A DNA stretch of 64,000 nucleotides from Macrothele yani (GCA_039090855.1 CM076997.1:159990709-160054708); one strand, 5' to 3'; positions 34,160 through 45,243 are shown, numbered from the stretch's first letter. Made by a program: numbers and translations. The notes: generated from the sequence alone by a model not told the origin.

Positions 34160-37100
34160 CCATGGGAAAAAATAATTTATGGCAGTTGACGGTTGTATCG
34201 TGACCCCTTGTTGACTCCAAGTTACCGAATGATTAAGCTGAAGTTTGAAAGGCCTTTCGCAACTGGAGTGCAGAGGACTGGAAACAAGACATGTATCCAG
34301 ATGATTCCCAGTTTCAACGCTATCACGCCGGTGGGAGTGTGCGTGTGTGACTTAAACCTCACGAAGCGATGGGCCCAGATTGCCAAGTTGGGTGTCAGAT
34401 AGGCAGGTGGAAGCAGTGTAACAGTTTGGGTGCTTTTACGTGGGCTTCTTTTGTGCCCCTCACACCCGATGAGACCTCAGTCATAGGCATAAAATATGTG
34501 AACATCTTGCCGATCATCTACACCAGGTTTTAACGATTCTCGTTTGGCACATTTGCGTCACCTTCCAAAAGGAACACGCCACACCGCATACTTTCCAAGT
34601 GCCGACCAACTGGCTCATTCAAGTAAGTTTACAACGACCTAATGAGTCACTGGATTCTTGGGACCTCAAACCCATTGAGAATTTATTAGAAATATCAGTT
34701 TTAGCCCACCAACCTTCACCATTAACTTTGGATGCTCTACGACAGGCGATCCTTGTATCATGGGCGACAATACCGCCTCCGTGTTTACAACACCTCATTG
34801 ACTCCTTACCAAGATATCTGACTGCAGTTGTAAGCACAAACCCCAACGAGTAACTGTGAATGCTCTACGACAGGCGATCATCGCTTCATGGGCGGCAGTA
34901 CTACCTCCGAGTTTTCAACACCTCATTGACTCCTTACTAAGATATCTGGCTGCAGTTGTAAGCTCAAACCCGAACGAATAACTGTGAATGCTCTACGACA
35001 AGCGACCATCGCTTCATGGGCGGCAATACCACCTCCGAGTTTTCAACACCTCATTGACTCCTTACCAAGATATCTGGCTGCAGTTCTAAGCGCAAACCCC
35101 AACGAGTAACTGTGAATGCTCTACGACAGGCGACCATCGCTTCATGGGCGGCAAGTACCACCTCCGAGTTTTCAACACCTCATTGACTCCTTACCAAGAT
35201 ATCTGGCTGCAGTTCTAAGCGCAAACCCCAACGAGTAACTGTGAATGCTCTACGACAGGCGATCATCGTTTCATGGGCGGCAATACCACCTCCGAATTTT
35301 CAACACCTCATTGACTCCTTACCAAGATATCTGGCTGCAAGTTCTAAGCGCAAACCCCAACGAGTAACTGTGAATGCTCTACGACAGGCGACCATCGCTT
35401 CATGGGCGGTAGTACCACCTGCGAGTTTTCAACACCTCATTGACTCCTTACCAAGATCTGGCTGCAGTTCTAAGCGCAAACTCCAACGAGTAACTGTGAA
35501 TGCTCTACGACGGGCGATCATTGCTTCATGGGCGGCAATACCACCTCCGAGTTTTCAACACCTAATTGACTCCTTACCAAGATATCTGGCTGCATTTCTA
35601 AGCGCAAACCTCAACGAGTAACTGTGAATGCTCTACGACAGGCGACCATCGCTTCATGGGCGGCAGTACCACCTGCGAATTTTCAACACCTCATTGACTC
35701 CTTACCAAGATATCTGGCTTCAGTTCTAAGCGCAAACCCCAACGAGTAACTGTGAATGCTCTACGACAAGCGACCATCGCTTCATGGGCGGCAATACCAC
35801 CTCCGAGTTTTCAACACCTCATTGACTCCTTACCAAGATATCTGGCTGCAGTTCTAAGCGCAAACCCCAACGAGTAACTGTGAATGCTCTACGACAGGCG
35901 ACCATCGCTTCATGGGCGGCAAGTACCACCTCCGAGTTTTCAACACCTCATTGACTCCTTACCAAGATATCTGGCTGCAGTTCTAAGCGCAAACCCCAAC
36001 GAGTAACTGTGGAATGCTCTACGACAGGCGATCACCGTTTCATGGGCGGCAATACCACCTCCGAATTTTCAACACCTCATTGACTCCTTACCAAGATATC
36101 TGGCTGCAGTTCTAAGCGCAAACCCCAACGAGTAACTGTGAATGCTCTACGACAGGCGACCATCGCTTCATGGGCGGTAGTACCACCTGCGAGTTTTCAA
36201 CACCTCATTGACTCCTTACCAAGATCTGGCTGCAGTTCTAAGCGCAAACCCCAACGAGTAACTGTGAATGCTCTACGACGGGCGATCATTGCTTCATGGG
36301 CGGCAATACCACCTCCGAGTTTTCAACACCTAATTGACTCCTTACCAAGATATCTGGCTGCAATTCTAAGCGCAAACCCCAACGAGTAACTGTGAATGCT
36401 CTACGACAAGCGACCATCGCTTCATGGGCGGCAATACCCACCTGCGAGTTTTCAACACCTCATTGACTCCTTACCAAGATATCTGGCTGCAGTTCTAAGC
36501 GCAAACCCCAACGAGTAACTGTGAATGCTCTACGACAGGCGATCATCGCTTCATGGGCGGCAATACCACCTCCGAATTTTCAACACCTCATTGACTCCTT
36601 ACCAAGATATCTGGCTGCAGTTCTAAGCGCAAACCCCAACGAGTAACTGTGAATGCTCTACGACAGGCGATCATCGCTTCATGGGCGGCAATACCACCTC
36701 CGAGTTTTCAACACCTCATTGACTCCTTACCAAGATATCTGGCTGCAGTTCTAAGCGCAAACCCCAACGAGTAACTGTGAATGCTCTACGACAGGCGACC
36801 ATCGCTTCATGGGCGGCAGTACCACCTGCGAGTTTTCAACACCTCATTTACTCCTTACCAAGATATCTGGCTGCAGTTCTAAGCGCAAACCCCAACGAGT
36901 AACTGTGAATGCTCTACGACAGGCGATCATCGCTTCATGGGCGGCAATACCACCTCCGAGTTTTCAACACCTCATTGACTCCTTACCAAGATATCTGGCT
37001 GCAGTTCTAAGCACAAACCCCAACGAGTAACTGTGAATGCTCTACGACAGGCGATCATCGCTTCATGGGCGGCAATACCACCTCCGAGTTTTCAACACCT

Positions 37101-37650
37101 CATTGACTCCTTACCAAGATATCTGGCTGCAGTTCTAAGCGCAAACCCCAACGAGTAACTGTGAATGCTCTACGACAGGCGACCATCGCTTCATGGGCGG
37201 CAGTACCACCTGCGAGTTTTCAACACCTCATTGACTCCTTACCAAGATATCTGGCTGCAGTTCTAAGCGCAAACCCCAACGAGTAACTGTGAATGCTCTA
37301 CGACAGGCGATCATCGCTTCATGGGCGGCAATACCACCTCCGAGTTTTCAACACCTCATTGACTCCTTACCAAGATATCTGGCTGCAGTTCTAAGCGCAA
37401 ACCCCAACGAGTAACTGTGAATGCTCTACGACAGGCGATCATCGCTTCATGGGCGGCAGTACTACCTCCGAGTTTTCAACACCTCATTGACTCCTTACTA
37501 AGATATCTGGCTGCAGTTGTAAGCTCAAACCCGAACGAATAACTGTGAATGCTCTACGACAGGCGATCATCGCTTCATGGGCGGCAATACCACCTCTGAG
37601 TTTTCAATTCTCCACTGAGTCCTTACCAAGATGTCTAGCTGCTGTTGTGT
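34160..37650 (+). pseudogene. Tc1-like transposase remnant, C-terminus amplified
   Basis: Forward, in broken frames: PLLTPSYRMIKLKFER, then WKQDMYPDDSQFQRYHAGGS (first catalytic D region), then VTVWVLLRG, then a segment ending WDLKPIENLLEI (third motif, Glu kept), and finally LDALRQAILVSWATIPPPCL and QHLIDSLPRYLTAVV. The second motif is not recognisable. From about 34728 onwards the last 40 codons or so are repeated about 23 times. The final unit ends ...PRCLAAVV and then diverges. The inverted ends could not be found. Confidence 0.75.
34728..37650. repeat. 128-bp minisatellite from a Tc1 C-terminus, about 23 copies
   Basis: AACTGTGAATGCTCTACGAC recurs every 128 bases (for example 36901, 37029). 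Each unit encodes ALRQA.IASWAAIPPPSFQH and LIDSLPRYLAA followed by a stop in GAGTAAC. A six-unit higher-order repeat of about 770 bases is visible: the block with the short variant CCAAGATCTGGCTGC and then CACCTAATTGACTCC occurs near 35450 and again near 36220. The frames of 70-126 codons in this range are readings of the repeat. Confidence 0.95.
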
Positions 37651-38149
37651 GGAGAAAAGTAAAGCAACACGTTATTAGGTAGATGTATATGATATTTTGT
37701 CCGTTCAGGTTATAAGAAGCCAGCAAAGTGTCACGTGTCTCTGAGATGCAACTACCATTCATGTGTGACCTCAATTACATCTCTTTATATCACACTATCA
37801 AACAGTAGACACGTTCACACTGACAGTATACCTGCTTTATTGGCAGTGTGACTTACTGTCAGTTTTTGCAAAAATGTATGGAATATCTTGAAGATTCCGA
37901 TGTGTCGTTCATAATTTTAAAAAAGTACCAAAGAGGTTACATAACTTACAAAAGATAAAATAACTAAAAAGGAACGTTAAAATAGAGATATACATCACAC
38001 TTTAAAGATAAATTCTTTCCAACAATATTCAGTTACTTGTCCGGAGAACAAATACTCACTAACTGAAATATTAAATATATCTTTTTTTGTGCTTCGGAGA
38101 AATGTACCTTTCAGTCCATATGTATCAATTTATTATGCGTTAAAGGTGA
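37651..38149. other. spacer
   Basis: No supported feature. Confidence 0.35.
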
Positions 38150-38315
38150 AATATTTGATCATTGTATCCTTCCATTTCTTACTTATGGAGCAGGGACATT
38201 GATCTTAACCAGAACAGACATTCAGAGGCTGCGGAAAGCTCAAGAAAGCATAGAAAGATGGATGCATACTTTAACCGAAAAAGATGGGAAGAAATACTCA
38301 TAGATAAGGAAAAGG
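38150..38315 (+). pseudogene. older RTE relic, left half
   Basis: Reads EIFDHCILPFLTYGAGTLIL, then TRTDIQRLRKAQESIERWM, homologous to KVFDQCILPVLTYGAETWTL and TKRDIQRLQTTQRSMERC in the RTE gene downstream. It ends at AAGGAAAAGG, the target duplication of the inserted RTE, and resumes at 41490. Confidence 0.82.
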
Positions 38316-38494
38316 TCAGGTGATGCGTAACAACACAGCCTCTCCTTGACAAATGTCAACCCCGCCTTCTCGTGGTGCATCCTGTTCCCACTAAAGGGGC
38401 TCTGACGACCGCCCATAGCGGTATAACTATACCATCGGGATTAGAGGAAATGCTATCCCACACTCACCAACCCGCTTGGCCAGCGTGGTGAGTT

Positions 38495-39589
38495 ATGGCC
38501 AAACCCTCCAAAATGACTCCACAACTTAAATCTTGGCCCTCAGTCTCCGGCAGCTGGAATGTACCTGGCCAAGGCAGCGGCCAGTGCGACATGAAGGCAG
38601 AGGGTGCTAAGAATCCCCGGAGGACCGGACTAGGCTGCCATCTGATGCTGACCTTGGCTACGTACAATGGACGCTCCCTATCTTCTGATTCAAGGCTTCT
38701 TGAATTGGAAGAGGAACTACAAAGGATCAAGTGGGACATCGTGGGGCTAAGTGAGGTAAGGAGAAAAGGAGAAGATCTCATCGAACTGAAAAGTGGACAT
38801 CTCTTCTACTATCGTGGGACTGATACTGGCAGAACTAGTGGTGTTGGATTTATAATAAACAAGAAACTAAAGGATAAAGTTGTAGAAGTTGAAAGTTCCT
38901 CTGACAGAGCTGCACGACTTGTTATCCAACTCTCGAAAAGATACCAGGCTCAGATTATTCAAACTTATGCACCCACCACAAGTCATCCTGAAGAAGAAAT
39001 TGAAGAATTTTATGAGGAAATTTGTCATCTAAATAATAAAGGTAAGCAGCATTTGAAAATAATTATGGGAGATTTCAATGCAAAAATAGGGCAACGGCAA
39101 CAGAATGAAACTTCAGTAGGTAAATTCGGTCACGGCAACAGAAACCAGCGTGGAAATACTCTCGTTGAGTTTGCAGAGGCAGAAGGGTTTTTCATCTTGA
39201 ACTCCTTCTTCAAGAAAAAGCCACACAGGAAATGGACATGGAGACATCCAAATGGGACGACAAGTGAAATTGATTTTATTATGTGTAACAAAAAATTCGT
39301 CATAGAAGACTGCAGTGTGCTAAACAAGTTCAACACAGGTAGTGACCATAGATTGGTGAGATGTAAGATGCACCTCAACACTAAACTTGAACGTGGCAAG
39401 CTCATAAGACAAACAAAATCTATTGACATAACCAACCTTAAAAAACACCATAATACCTTCAAGTTGGAACTGAAGAACAGGTTCTCTGCTTTAGAAGGCC
39501 TAACATCGGAAGAAGTGGACATCTCTGAAGTTAACAGAAAAGTAACCAAAGCTCTTATGGAAACAGCAACAAAAATTAGCTGGGTCTAA
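38495..39589 (+). pseudogene. RTE ORF2 part 1: apurinic-like endonuclease
   Basis: This 364-codon frame encodes the domain that nicks target DNA to prime reverse transcription. Signatures in order: TYNGRS (Asn58), GLSEVRR (Glu87), QTYAPTT (Tyr158), IMGDFNAKIG (Asp193, Asn195), TSEIDFIM (Asp260) and GSDHRLV (Asp284, His285). All key catalytic positions of the exonuclease-endonuclease-phosphatase fold are therefore present. The ATG at 38495 is the first in frame, but MLTLATYNG at 38645 lies closer to the domain. It ends at a TAA after KISWV that is caused by a one-base shift. The +1 frame continues the conserved linker and shifts again near 39650 into the reverse transcriptase frame. Confidence 0.9.
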
Positions 39590-39651
39590 GAACAAGTTGC
39601 ATGTAAATAAATTATCAGGAAAAACGAAAATGTTGATGCAAAAAAGAAGAG

Positions 39652-41472
39652 ATGAGGATAACTAAAGAAGATGTGACTTCCAAAGTGGAATATATAGAGC
39701 TATGCAAGACAGTACGAAAAAGTATCACTGAAGACGTAAGAAAATTCAACTGTGAACTAGTAAGGAAAGCAATTGAAAACAACCAAAGCCTAAAGATAGC
39801 AAAGGGACATCTCAGTAAGGGAAGAAAACAGATTATGGCACTGAGAAAAGAAGATGGTTCTGTAACAAGAAATAGAGGCGAAATTTTGACAAGAGTGAAA
39901 GATTTCTACTCCAAATTATATGAAAGGGATGATACATGCACTCCAGACATCATGAAAGATACCAGTACCAGAGTTCCTCCAGTCCTTCCAGCAGAAGTTG
40001 CACATGCAATCAAGAACATGAAGCGGGGAAAAGCTCCAGGAGAAGATGGAATTACTGTAGACATCATACAAGAAGCAAGTGGAGAAATCGAAACAGTACT
40101 CGCCCAAATTTTCACTCGATGCCTTAATGAAGGAAAGATTCCTGAGGATTGGAACACCGCTACAATGATCCTGCTACATAAGAAAGGTGACATTGAGGAT
40201 CTCGGAAACTACAGACCTATCAGCCTCCTATCAGTAGTTTATAAAATCTTCACTAAAGTTCTTTCACACCGTTTGAAGGTAACACTGGACATGGCTCAAC
40301 CGAGAGAACAAGCTGGATTCAGGAGTGGCTACAGCACAATAGATCATATCCATGTGCTGAGAGAACTAATTGAAAGAGCGAGGGAATATGAACTTCCATT
40401 GTGCATGGCTTTTATCGATTATGAAAAAGCCTTTGATTCGGTGAAACCATCAGCAGTTACAATGGCTCTGAAAACCTGCAGTATTGAAGATGCATACATT
40501 AATATTATTAATAACATCTATGAAAATGCAAATGCAAAGATTAGGCTGTTTGAAAATACAACACACATAAAAATTGGAAAGGGAGTGAGACAAGGTGACA
40601 CCATATCTCCGAAGCTCTTTAATGCCACATTGGAGGGTGTTTTTCAGTCACTGAGCTGGGAAAACAAGGGGATAAAGATTAATGGAGATTATCTAACCCA
40701 CCTTCGCTTTGCTGATGACGTAGTCATTTTTGCAACTAGCCCATCAGAGCTGCAGAGTATGATCCAGGAACTTGCTGACAAGAGTAAAGAAGTGGGATTA
40801 AAAATGAACTTTCAGAAGACAAAAGTGTTGTTCAATGCTTTTACAAGAAATGAAGATTTATCGATTGATGGAGAAAAGCTGGAGATAACAGACACGTACG
40901 TTTATCTTGGACAGCAGATATCAAGTGAGGGTCACATTGATGGAGAAATTAATCGGCGTACAAAACTTGCCTGGAGAGCTTTTGGAAGAAACAGCATAAT
41001 TTTCAAGAGCAATATGCCATTATGTCTTAAAGAAAAAGTGTTTGATCAATGCATCCTTCCAGTGCTTACGTATGGTGCAGAGACGTGGACCTTAACTAAA
41101 AGAGACATACAAAGGCTGCAGACAACTCAAAGAAGCATGGAGAGGTGCATACTTGGTGTAACCAGGAGAGATAAGAAGAGGAACTCGTGGATCCGAAAAA
41201 TGACAAGAGTGGAAGACATCATGATCAGAGTTAAATCCCTGAAATGGCAATGGGCTGGACATACTGCCAGAAGGACAGATCATCGATGGACAGCCGAAAT
41301 TTTAGATTGGATTCCAAGGGACAGGAAAAGACCCAGAAGAAGACCACATGGGAGATGGGTGGATGAAATTCGAAAGTATGCAGGGGTGACATGTAGGAGA
41401 CTGGCACAAGACAGACCGTTGTGGAGGAAACTTGGGGAGACCTTCGTCCAGCAGTGGATTGATAATGGTTGA
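39652..41472 (+). pseudogene. RTE ORF2 part 2: reverse transcriptase
   Basis: This uninterrupted 606-codon frame copies element RNA into DNA at the nicked target. Motifs: GNYRPISLLSVVYKIFTKVL (about 186-204), EQAGFRSGYST, motif A AFIDYEKAFDSV (Asp256), motif B GVRQGDTISP (311-320), motif C FADD (353-356), then KMNFQKTKV and YVYLGQQISSEGH. The RTE-type C-terminal tail follows (LTYGAETWTLTKRD, RRDKKRNSWIRK, GHTARRTDHRW, GRWVDEIRKYAG). All catalytic aspartates are present. Separated from the endonuclease part only by two single-base frame changes in about 65 bases, it is a recently inactive copy, or one with sequencing errors there. Confidence 0.92.
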
Positions 41473-41489
41473 CAATGATGATGATGATG

Positions 41490-41713
41490 AAGGAAAAGGA
41501 GAAGAATTCATGACGTCATGATCAAGGTAAAATCCATGAAATGGCAATGAAACTGACACTTGTTAAAGAAAACAAGTTTAGCAAGTTGTTTTTAACAAGA
41601 CGGATTCTCTAATTTCTACGTCGCAAGTTCCACACGATACTTCGTTTCTTTGGTTCAGGCTCAAAATAATGCATCTAGGTCTCGTCCAGGGCACAGCCAT
41701 TTACAGTATTTAC
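41490..41713 (+). pseudogene. older RTE relic, right half, with 3' flank
   Basis: Continues the relic interrupted at 38315: AGGAAAAGGAGAAGAATTC, then CATGATCAAGGTAAAATCC and ATGAAATGGCAATG, matching the MIRVKSLKWQW part of the RTE gene. The flanking sequence AAACTGACACTTG..CAGCCATTTACAGTAT follows. Confidence 0.75.
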
Positions 41714-42199
41714 AGAAACAGCATAATTTTCAAGAGCAATATGCCATTATGTCTTAAAAGGAAAGTGTTTGATCAATGCATCCTTCCAGTGCTTACGTAT
41801 GGTGCAGAGACGTGGACCTTAACTAAAAGAGACATACAAAGGCTGCAGACAACTCAAAGCAGCATGGAGAGGTGCATGCTTGGTGTAACCAGGAGAGATA
41901 AGAAGAGGAACTCGTGGATCCGAAAAATGACAAGAGTGGAAGACATCATGATCAGAGTTAAATCCCTGAAATGGCAATGGGCTGGACATACTGCCAGAAG
42001 GACAGATCATCGATGGACAGCCGAAATTTTAGATTGGATTCCAAGGGACAGGAAAAGACCCAGAAGAAGACCACATGGGAGATGGGTGGATGAAATTCGA
42101 AAGTATGCAGGGGTGACATGGAGGAGACTGGCACAAGACAGACCGTTGTGGAGGAAACTTGGGGAGACCTTCGTCCAGCAGTGGATTGATAATGGTTGA
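41669..42199 (+). pseudogene. duplicated C-terminal fragment of the RTE reverse transcriptase
   Basis: A 176-codon frame. The first 16 codons or so read flank sequence; the rest is a copy of the C-terminal tail from RNSIIFKSNMPLCL to QQWIDNG. It lacks the polymerase motifs and cannot be functional. Differences from copy A include LKRKVF for LKEKVF and TWRRLA for TCRRLA. Confidence 0.93.
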
Positions 42200-42421
42200 C
42201 AATGATGATGATGATGAAGGAAAAGGAGAAGAATTGATGACGTCATGATCAAGGTAAAATCCCCGAAATGGCAATGAAACTGACACTTGTTAAAAGAAAA
42301 CAAGTTTAGCAAGTTGTTTTTAACAAGACGGATTCTCTAATTTCTACGTCGCAAGTTCCACACGATACTTCGTTTCTTTGGTTCAGGCTCAAAATAATGC
42401 ATCTAGGTCTCGTCCAGGGCA

Positions 42422-42990
42422 CAGCCATTTACAGTATACCTAGATCCTTTTCATAATGCTGCAAGAAATCTGTGGAAATCTTCGTATGCTGTTTGCTTGT
42501 GTTGAGTGGTCAGTTGTTTCGAGTCTCACGCAGCAAACTTTTTCCGGTGTCCTGAGTCGTCACTGCATAGGCAGAACTATAACTTACGTCCAACACATTA
42601 TCCATAGGAGACACAGTAGTCCGTCCGTCCGTCCGTCCTCTTGAAAGGGAGCGTTCACACCAAGTCATTTGCAGTGACCTAGATCCTTTCATAACGATGG
42701 AAAAATGGGTGGAAATCTGTATATTCTGTTGCTTGTTTTTATTCAGCCATTTACAGTAAACTTAAATACTTTTCATAACGCTGCAAAAATCGGTGGAAAT
42801 CTGCGTATGCTGTTGCTTGTGTTGGTCGGTCAGTTGTTTCGAGACTTACGCGGCAAATATTTTCCGGCGTACCAAGACGTCATGCACCACTGCATAAGCA
42901 TAACCGCAACTTATATGTATAACACGTCATCCATAGTAGACACAGTATTACGTCAGTGCTCTTGAAAGAGAGCATTCACACCGCTGACAT
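42422..42990. repeat. about 322-bp degenerate direct repeat
   Basis: CAGCCATTTACAGTA at 42422 recurs at 42744. Both copies are followed by CTTTTCATAA.GCTGCAA, then GTGGAAATCT.CGTATGCTG, then GGTCAGTTGTTTCGAG, and end with GAGCnTTCACACC. A third partial copy of the start lies near 42660-42700. A (GTCC)n tract sits near 42620. Confidence 0.75.
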
Positions 42991-43366
42991 GTTTCGAGTT
43001 CGCCACGTTGACGGGCACTGATTGAGTTTCTTCAGTCACACTTATTTGCCAGATTTAAACCCATCTACCCCTTCGTAAACTTTTCTTTGTACTTAATACC
43101 ATACTGTGCAACCATTATTTTATAAATTTGTCCTTCTACTCAAAGAAATTTTATTACGGTTCACTGTTCAACAGCAGTGCAACCGGAAACGGAAGCGTTG
43201 TTGCTTAGAGCTATACGTTAGTTTGGCTCTGACGACACGCACCGTCAGAGCCAAACTGATGTATACCTCTTCTTGGTGCAGATATCGCCTTGTCTAACTA
43301 CCGTTATGACGTGCTAAGTTAACGTTGATCTGCTGTTGAAGCATGTGGCATCAGTTTAATTCACAA
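42991..43366. other. spacer with strong hairpin
   Basis: No gene. AGTTTGGCTCTGACG (43220-43234) and its exact complement (43243-43257) form a 15-bp stem with an 8-base loop. TATAC/GTATA extends it outside a short mismatch. Confidence 0.8.
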
Positions 43367-44975
43367 CCCAGCAAAAACACAAGTGCTGGGAAACTGCTGG
43401 CCACCAGCTGGCAGTGATGGGTCACTTCTGGCTGAAATCTGCCGCTCACGGCCCGGTAGTGGTCCGTTGGTGGCAGCGCTATCAGTTGGCGAGCCATTGA
43501 TGGCCCTGCAGCATCGCCGTGAATTGTGGGCCTCCAAGCAAGTGCCACTAGTGGCCCGTTGCTGGCAACCAATGCAACCCCCAACAGCAGGTGGAAGCAT
43601 CGGGACTGCGCATGCGCAGAAGCAACATTTGCTGTGTCTCTCATGGTACCAGTTAGTTGAAGACGACGCTATCGCCATCGTGTTATTTTAGTGGATGCTA
43701 AGAAAAAAATCTATATGTGGAGAGGCGAATTAATTTCCTAATGAAATTTTACGTTGACGAAGATATCAGATTAAGCCGTGAAATACTAGATTACAGCCAT
43801 GAAATACACCCAGTCCATTCCCATGAGTAACAATTCATGGAATGGAGTGGATGAATAACAAGAAAAAGTTTGAAACCGCTTGAAACACATATCCTGGAAA
43901 ACCATTAAAATAGCGTTTGTTGGGGAAAAAAGGAATTATGCGCGTACAAAATTTATTAATTATTTGAAAAAAAAAAAAAAAAGAGCAACGCTATGTGGTG
44001 TATTCATCCATGGGTTGAATACACAAGAACGGGAGAAATTCGCTTCTAAAAATAACGAGAAGTAAAATAAAATATCTTTACTCTTTAAAACAAATGTAGC
44101 TTCGGACAACGGAAAGGAAAGACACAACGTTAAAAATGTAACAGAATGTGACATGAACCCGGGTAAATATATATTTATTCAACAATCTCTTTTCAAGACG
44201 GCAAGGACAGTACAAAACTTTGGAAAGCGACTCTAAGTATGTACACGCCTTGAAAATGAGTGAAGTTCCCTTAAGGTAAAAAAAAAAACTATCGTTACGT
44301 TGAAAAAATTAATTTATCAATTATATGAAACTGACTTTTGTGAAAAATACCTCGCAATATTATAAAATCAAAGAGGGAAGCATTCGATTGTAAATTGCAT
44401 ACCAAACAGATAGCTTCCAGCACATATCTGAGGGTAGGGAATTAGTCCGGTCGGTATCGAGCGCGGCTTCCACGCAAACGGCCCTGGATCGAATCTAGTC
44501 AGATGTAAAACAGGCGTTTTTCCGGTCTGCCGAGAAAATTTCCCCTGCGCAGTGCGTTAATTCACAAGCTTCGTAAGGGTAGAAAAAAAAGTTGTAGCTT
44601 TAAATAACTGCGGTTATCCTTGCATTTTTTTAAATTATTATGGCTACTACTGGGAGATTGGCGGAAAAAATTCGGCAAGCCACCAGTTATGTCACGTGGT
44701 TGATGGCTGCCACTAACGGCCCACTAGCGGACCACATTAGGCTAGCCATCATTTCTGGCACGTGCTTGCAGGGCCACTGAAGGGCCACTTGTGGCAGCTA
44801 CTGCCTGTGATAGACCACTGATGGCCCTGTTGTGGCATATGACAACTGATGGGGTGCCAACTGTTGGCCAGCTGTTGGCCTGAACTGCTGGCCCTTCTGT
44901 TGGCCGCCCGGACATTTTATTGACGGTTCGGCAGCGGCAACATAGTGCTGGGCCAGCAAGACTGTTTTTGCTGGG
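43367..44975. mobile_element. candidate DNA transposon with CCCAGCAAAAACA ends
   Basis: A perfect 13-base terminal inverted repeat, CCCAGCAAAAACA, lies at 43367-43379 and, inverted, at 44963-44975. Behind it, both ends carry about 250-330 bases rich in TGGCC/GGCCA motifs that match each other in inverted order (TAGTGGTCCGTTGGTGGCAG at the left, TAGTGGGCCGTTAGTGGCAG on the right reverse strand). The middle is AT-rich with no transposase, so it is non-autonomous. The target duplication is unclear, so the superfamily is not assigned. Confidence 0.6.
44425..44500 (+). repeat. degenerate tRNA-like sequence (possible SINE head)
   Basis: GGTCGGTATCGAGCGCGGCT resembles an A box and CTGGATCGAATCTAG a B box, about the right distance apart. 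No matching body was found elsewhere in the window. Confidence 0.35.
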
Positions 44976-45011
44976 AAATTGTCCTTACTTTTTGATTTGC
45001 TCGAGGTTATG

Positions 45012-45207
45012 CAGCCCCGATGGCGCAGTTGTCTAAGCGATGGCTTCTGATCGTTCGCCCGAGATGGGTCAGGGCTCGAATACCGATGTTCTGTTTGTCT
45101 TACGGTTCCGACTGTCTTCCTTCCCTGGGGCCAGAGGCCTTAAATCAGAGAAAGGCTGCTACTTGTTGCTCACTGAGTTGTGAACGGAGGTCGTTGTACC
45201 CCTACTA
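45012..45207 (+). mobile_element. tRNA-derived SINE (family A), old copy
   Basis: CCCCGATGGCGCAGTTGTCT, then TCTGATCGTTCGCCCGA, GGGCTCGAATACC, TTTGTCTTACGG and finally GGTCGTTGTACCCCTACT. Clearly the same family, but more mutated than the other copies. No target duplication was identified. Confidence 0.8.
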
Positions 45208-45243
45208 AAAATGCTCTATCTAGAATCTTTGATTATAAGCAAG

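Larger units (their letters stand above)
38316..41489 (+). mobile_element. near-complete RTE-type non-LTR retrotransposon
   Basis: A 3.17-kb insertion begins TCAGGTGATGCGTAAC and ends in a short (GAT)n/(ATG)n tail right after the stop codon, as RTE elements do. It is flanked by perfect 10-bp direct repeats AAGGAAAAGG at 38306-38315 and 41490-41499. The order is a 5' leader of about 180 bases, an AP-type endonuclease, a reverse transcriptase and a tiny 3' end. It has no RNase H domain and no gag-like ORF, consistent with RTE. Confidence 0.9.
40987..42440 (+). repeat. 727-bp tandem duplication
   Basis: Copy A (40987-41713) and copy B (41714-42440) are about 99% alike by eye; fewer than about a dozen differences were noticed. 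Each contains the last 160 codons or so of the RTE reverse transcriptase, its tail, the older relic and the flank. The junction ACAGTATTTACAGAAACAGC joins the flank back to the middle of the gene with no obvious long homology. The duplication happened after the RTE insertion. Confidence 0.93.

Noticed and set aside
34599..37030. Frames with ALRQAIIASWAAIPPPSFQH repeats as a possible repeat protein gene
   Set aside because: The 128-bp period shifts frame each unit and each unit ends in a stop. It is an amplified Tc1 C-terminus.
23513..37650. CRISPR-like arrays
   Set aside because: The units are contiguous and near-identical with no unique spacers, unit sizes (77-133 bp) do not fit, and the context is eukaryotic transposon DNA.
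39130..39549. A 139-codon reverse-strand frame and similar antisense frames over the RTE gene
   Set aside because: They lie wholly opposite the endonuclease or reverse transcriptase coding sequence and show no domain of their own.
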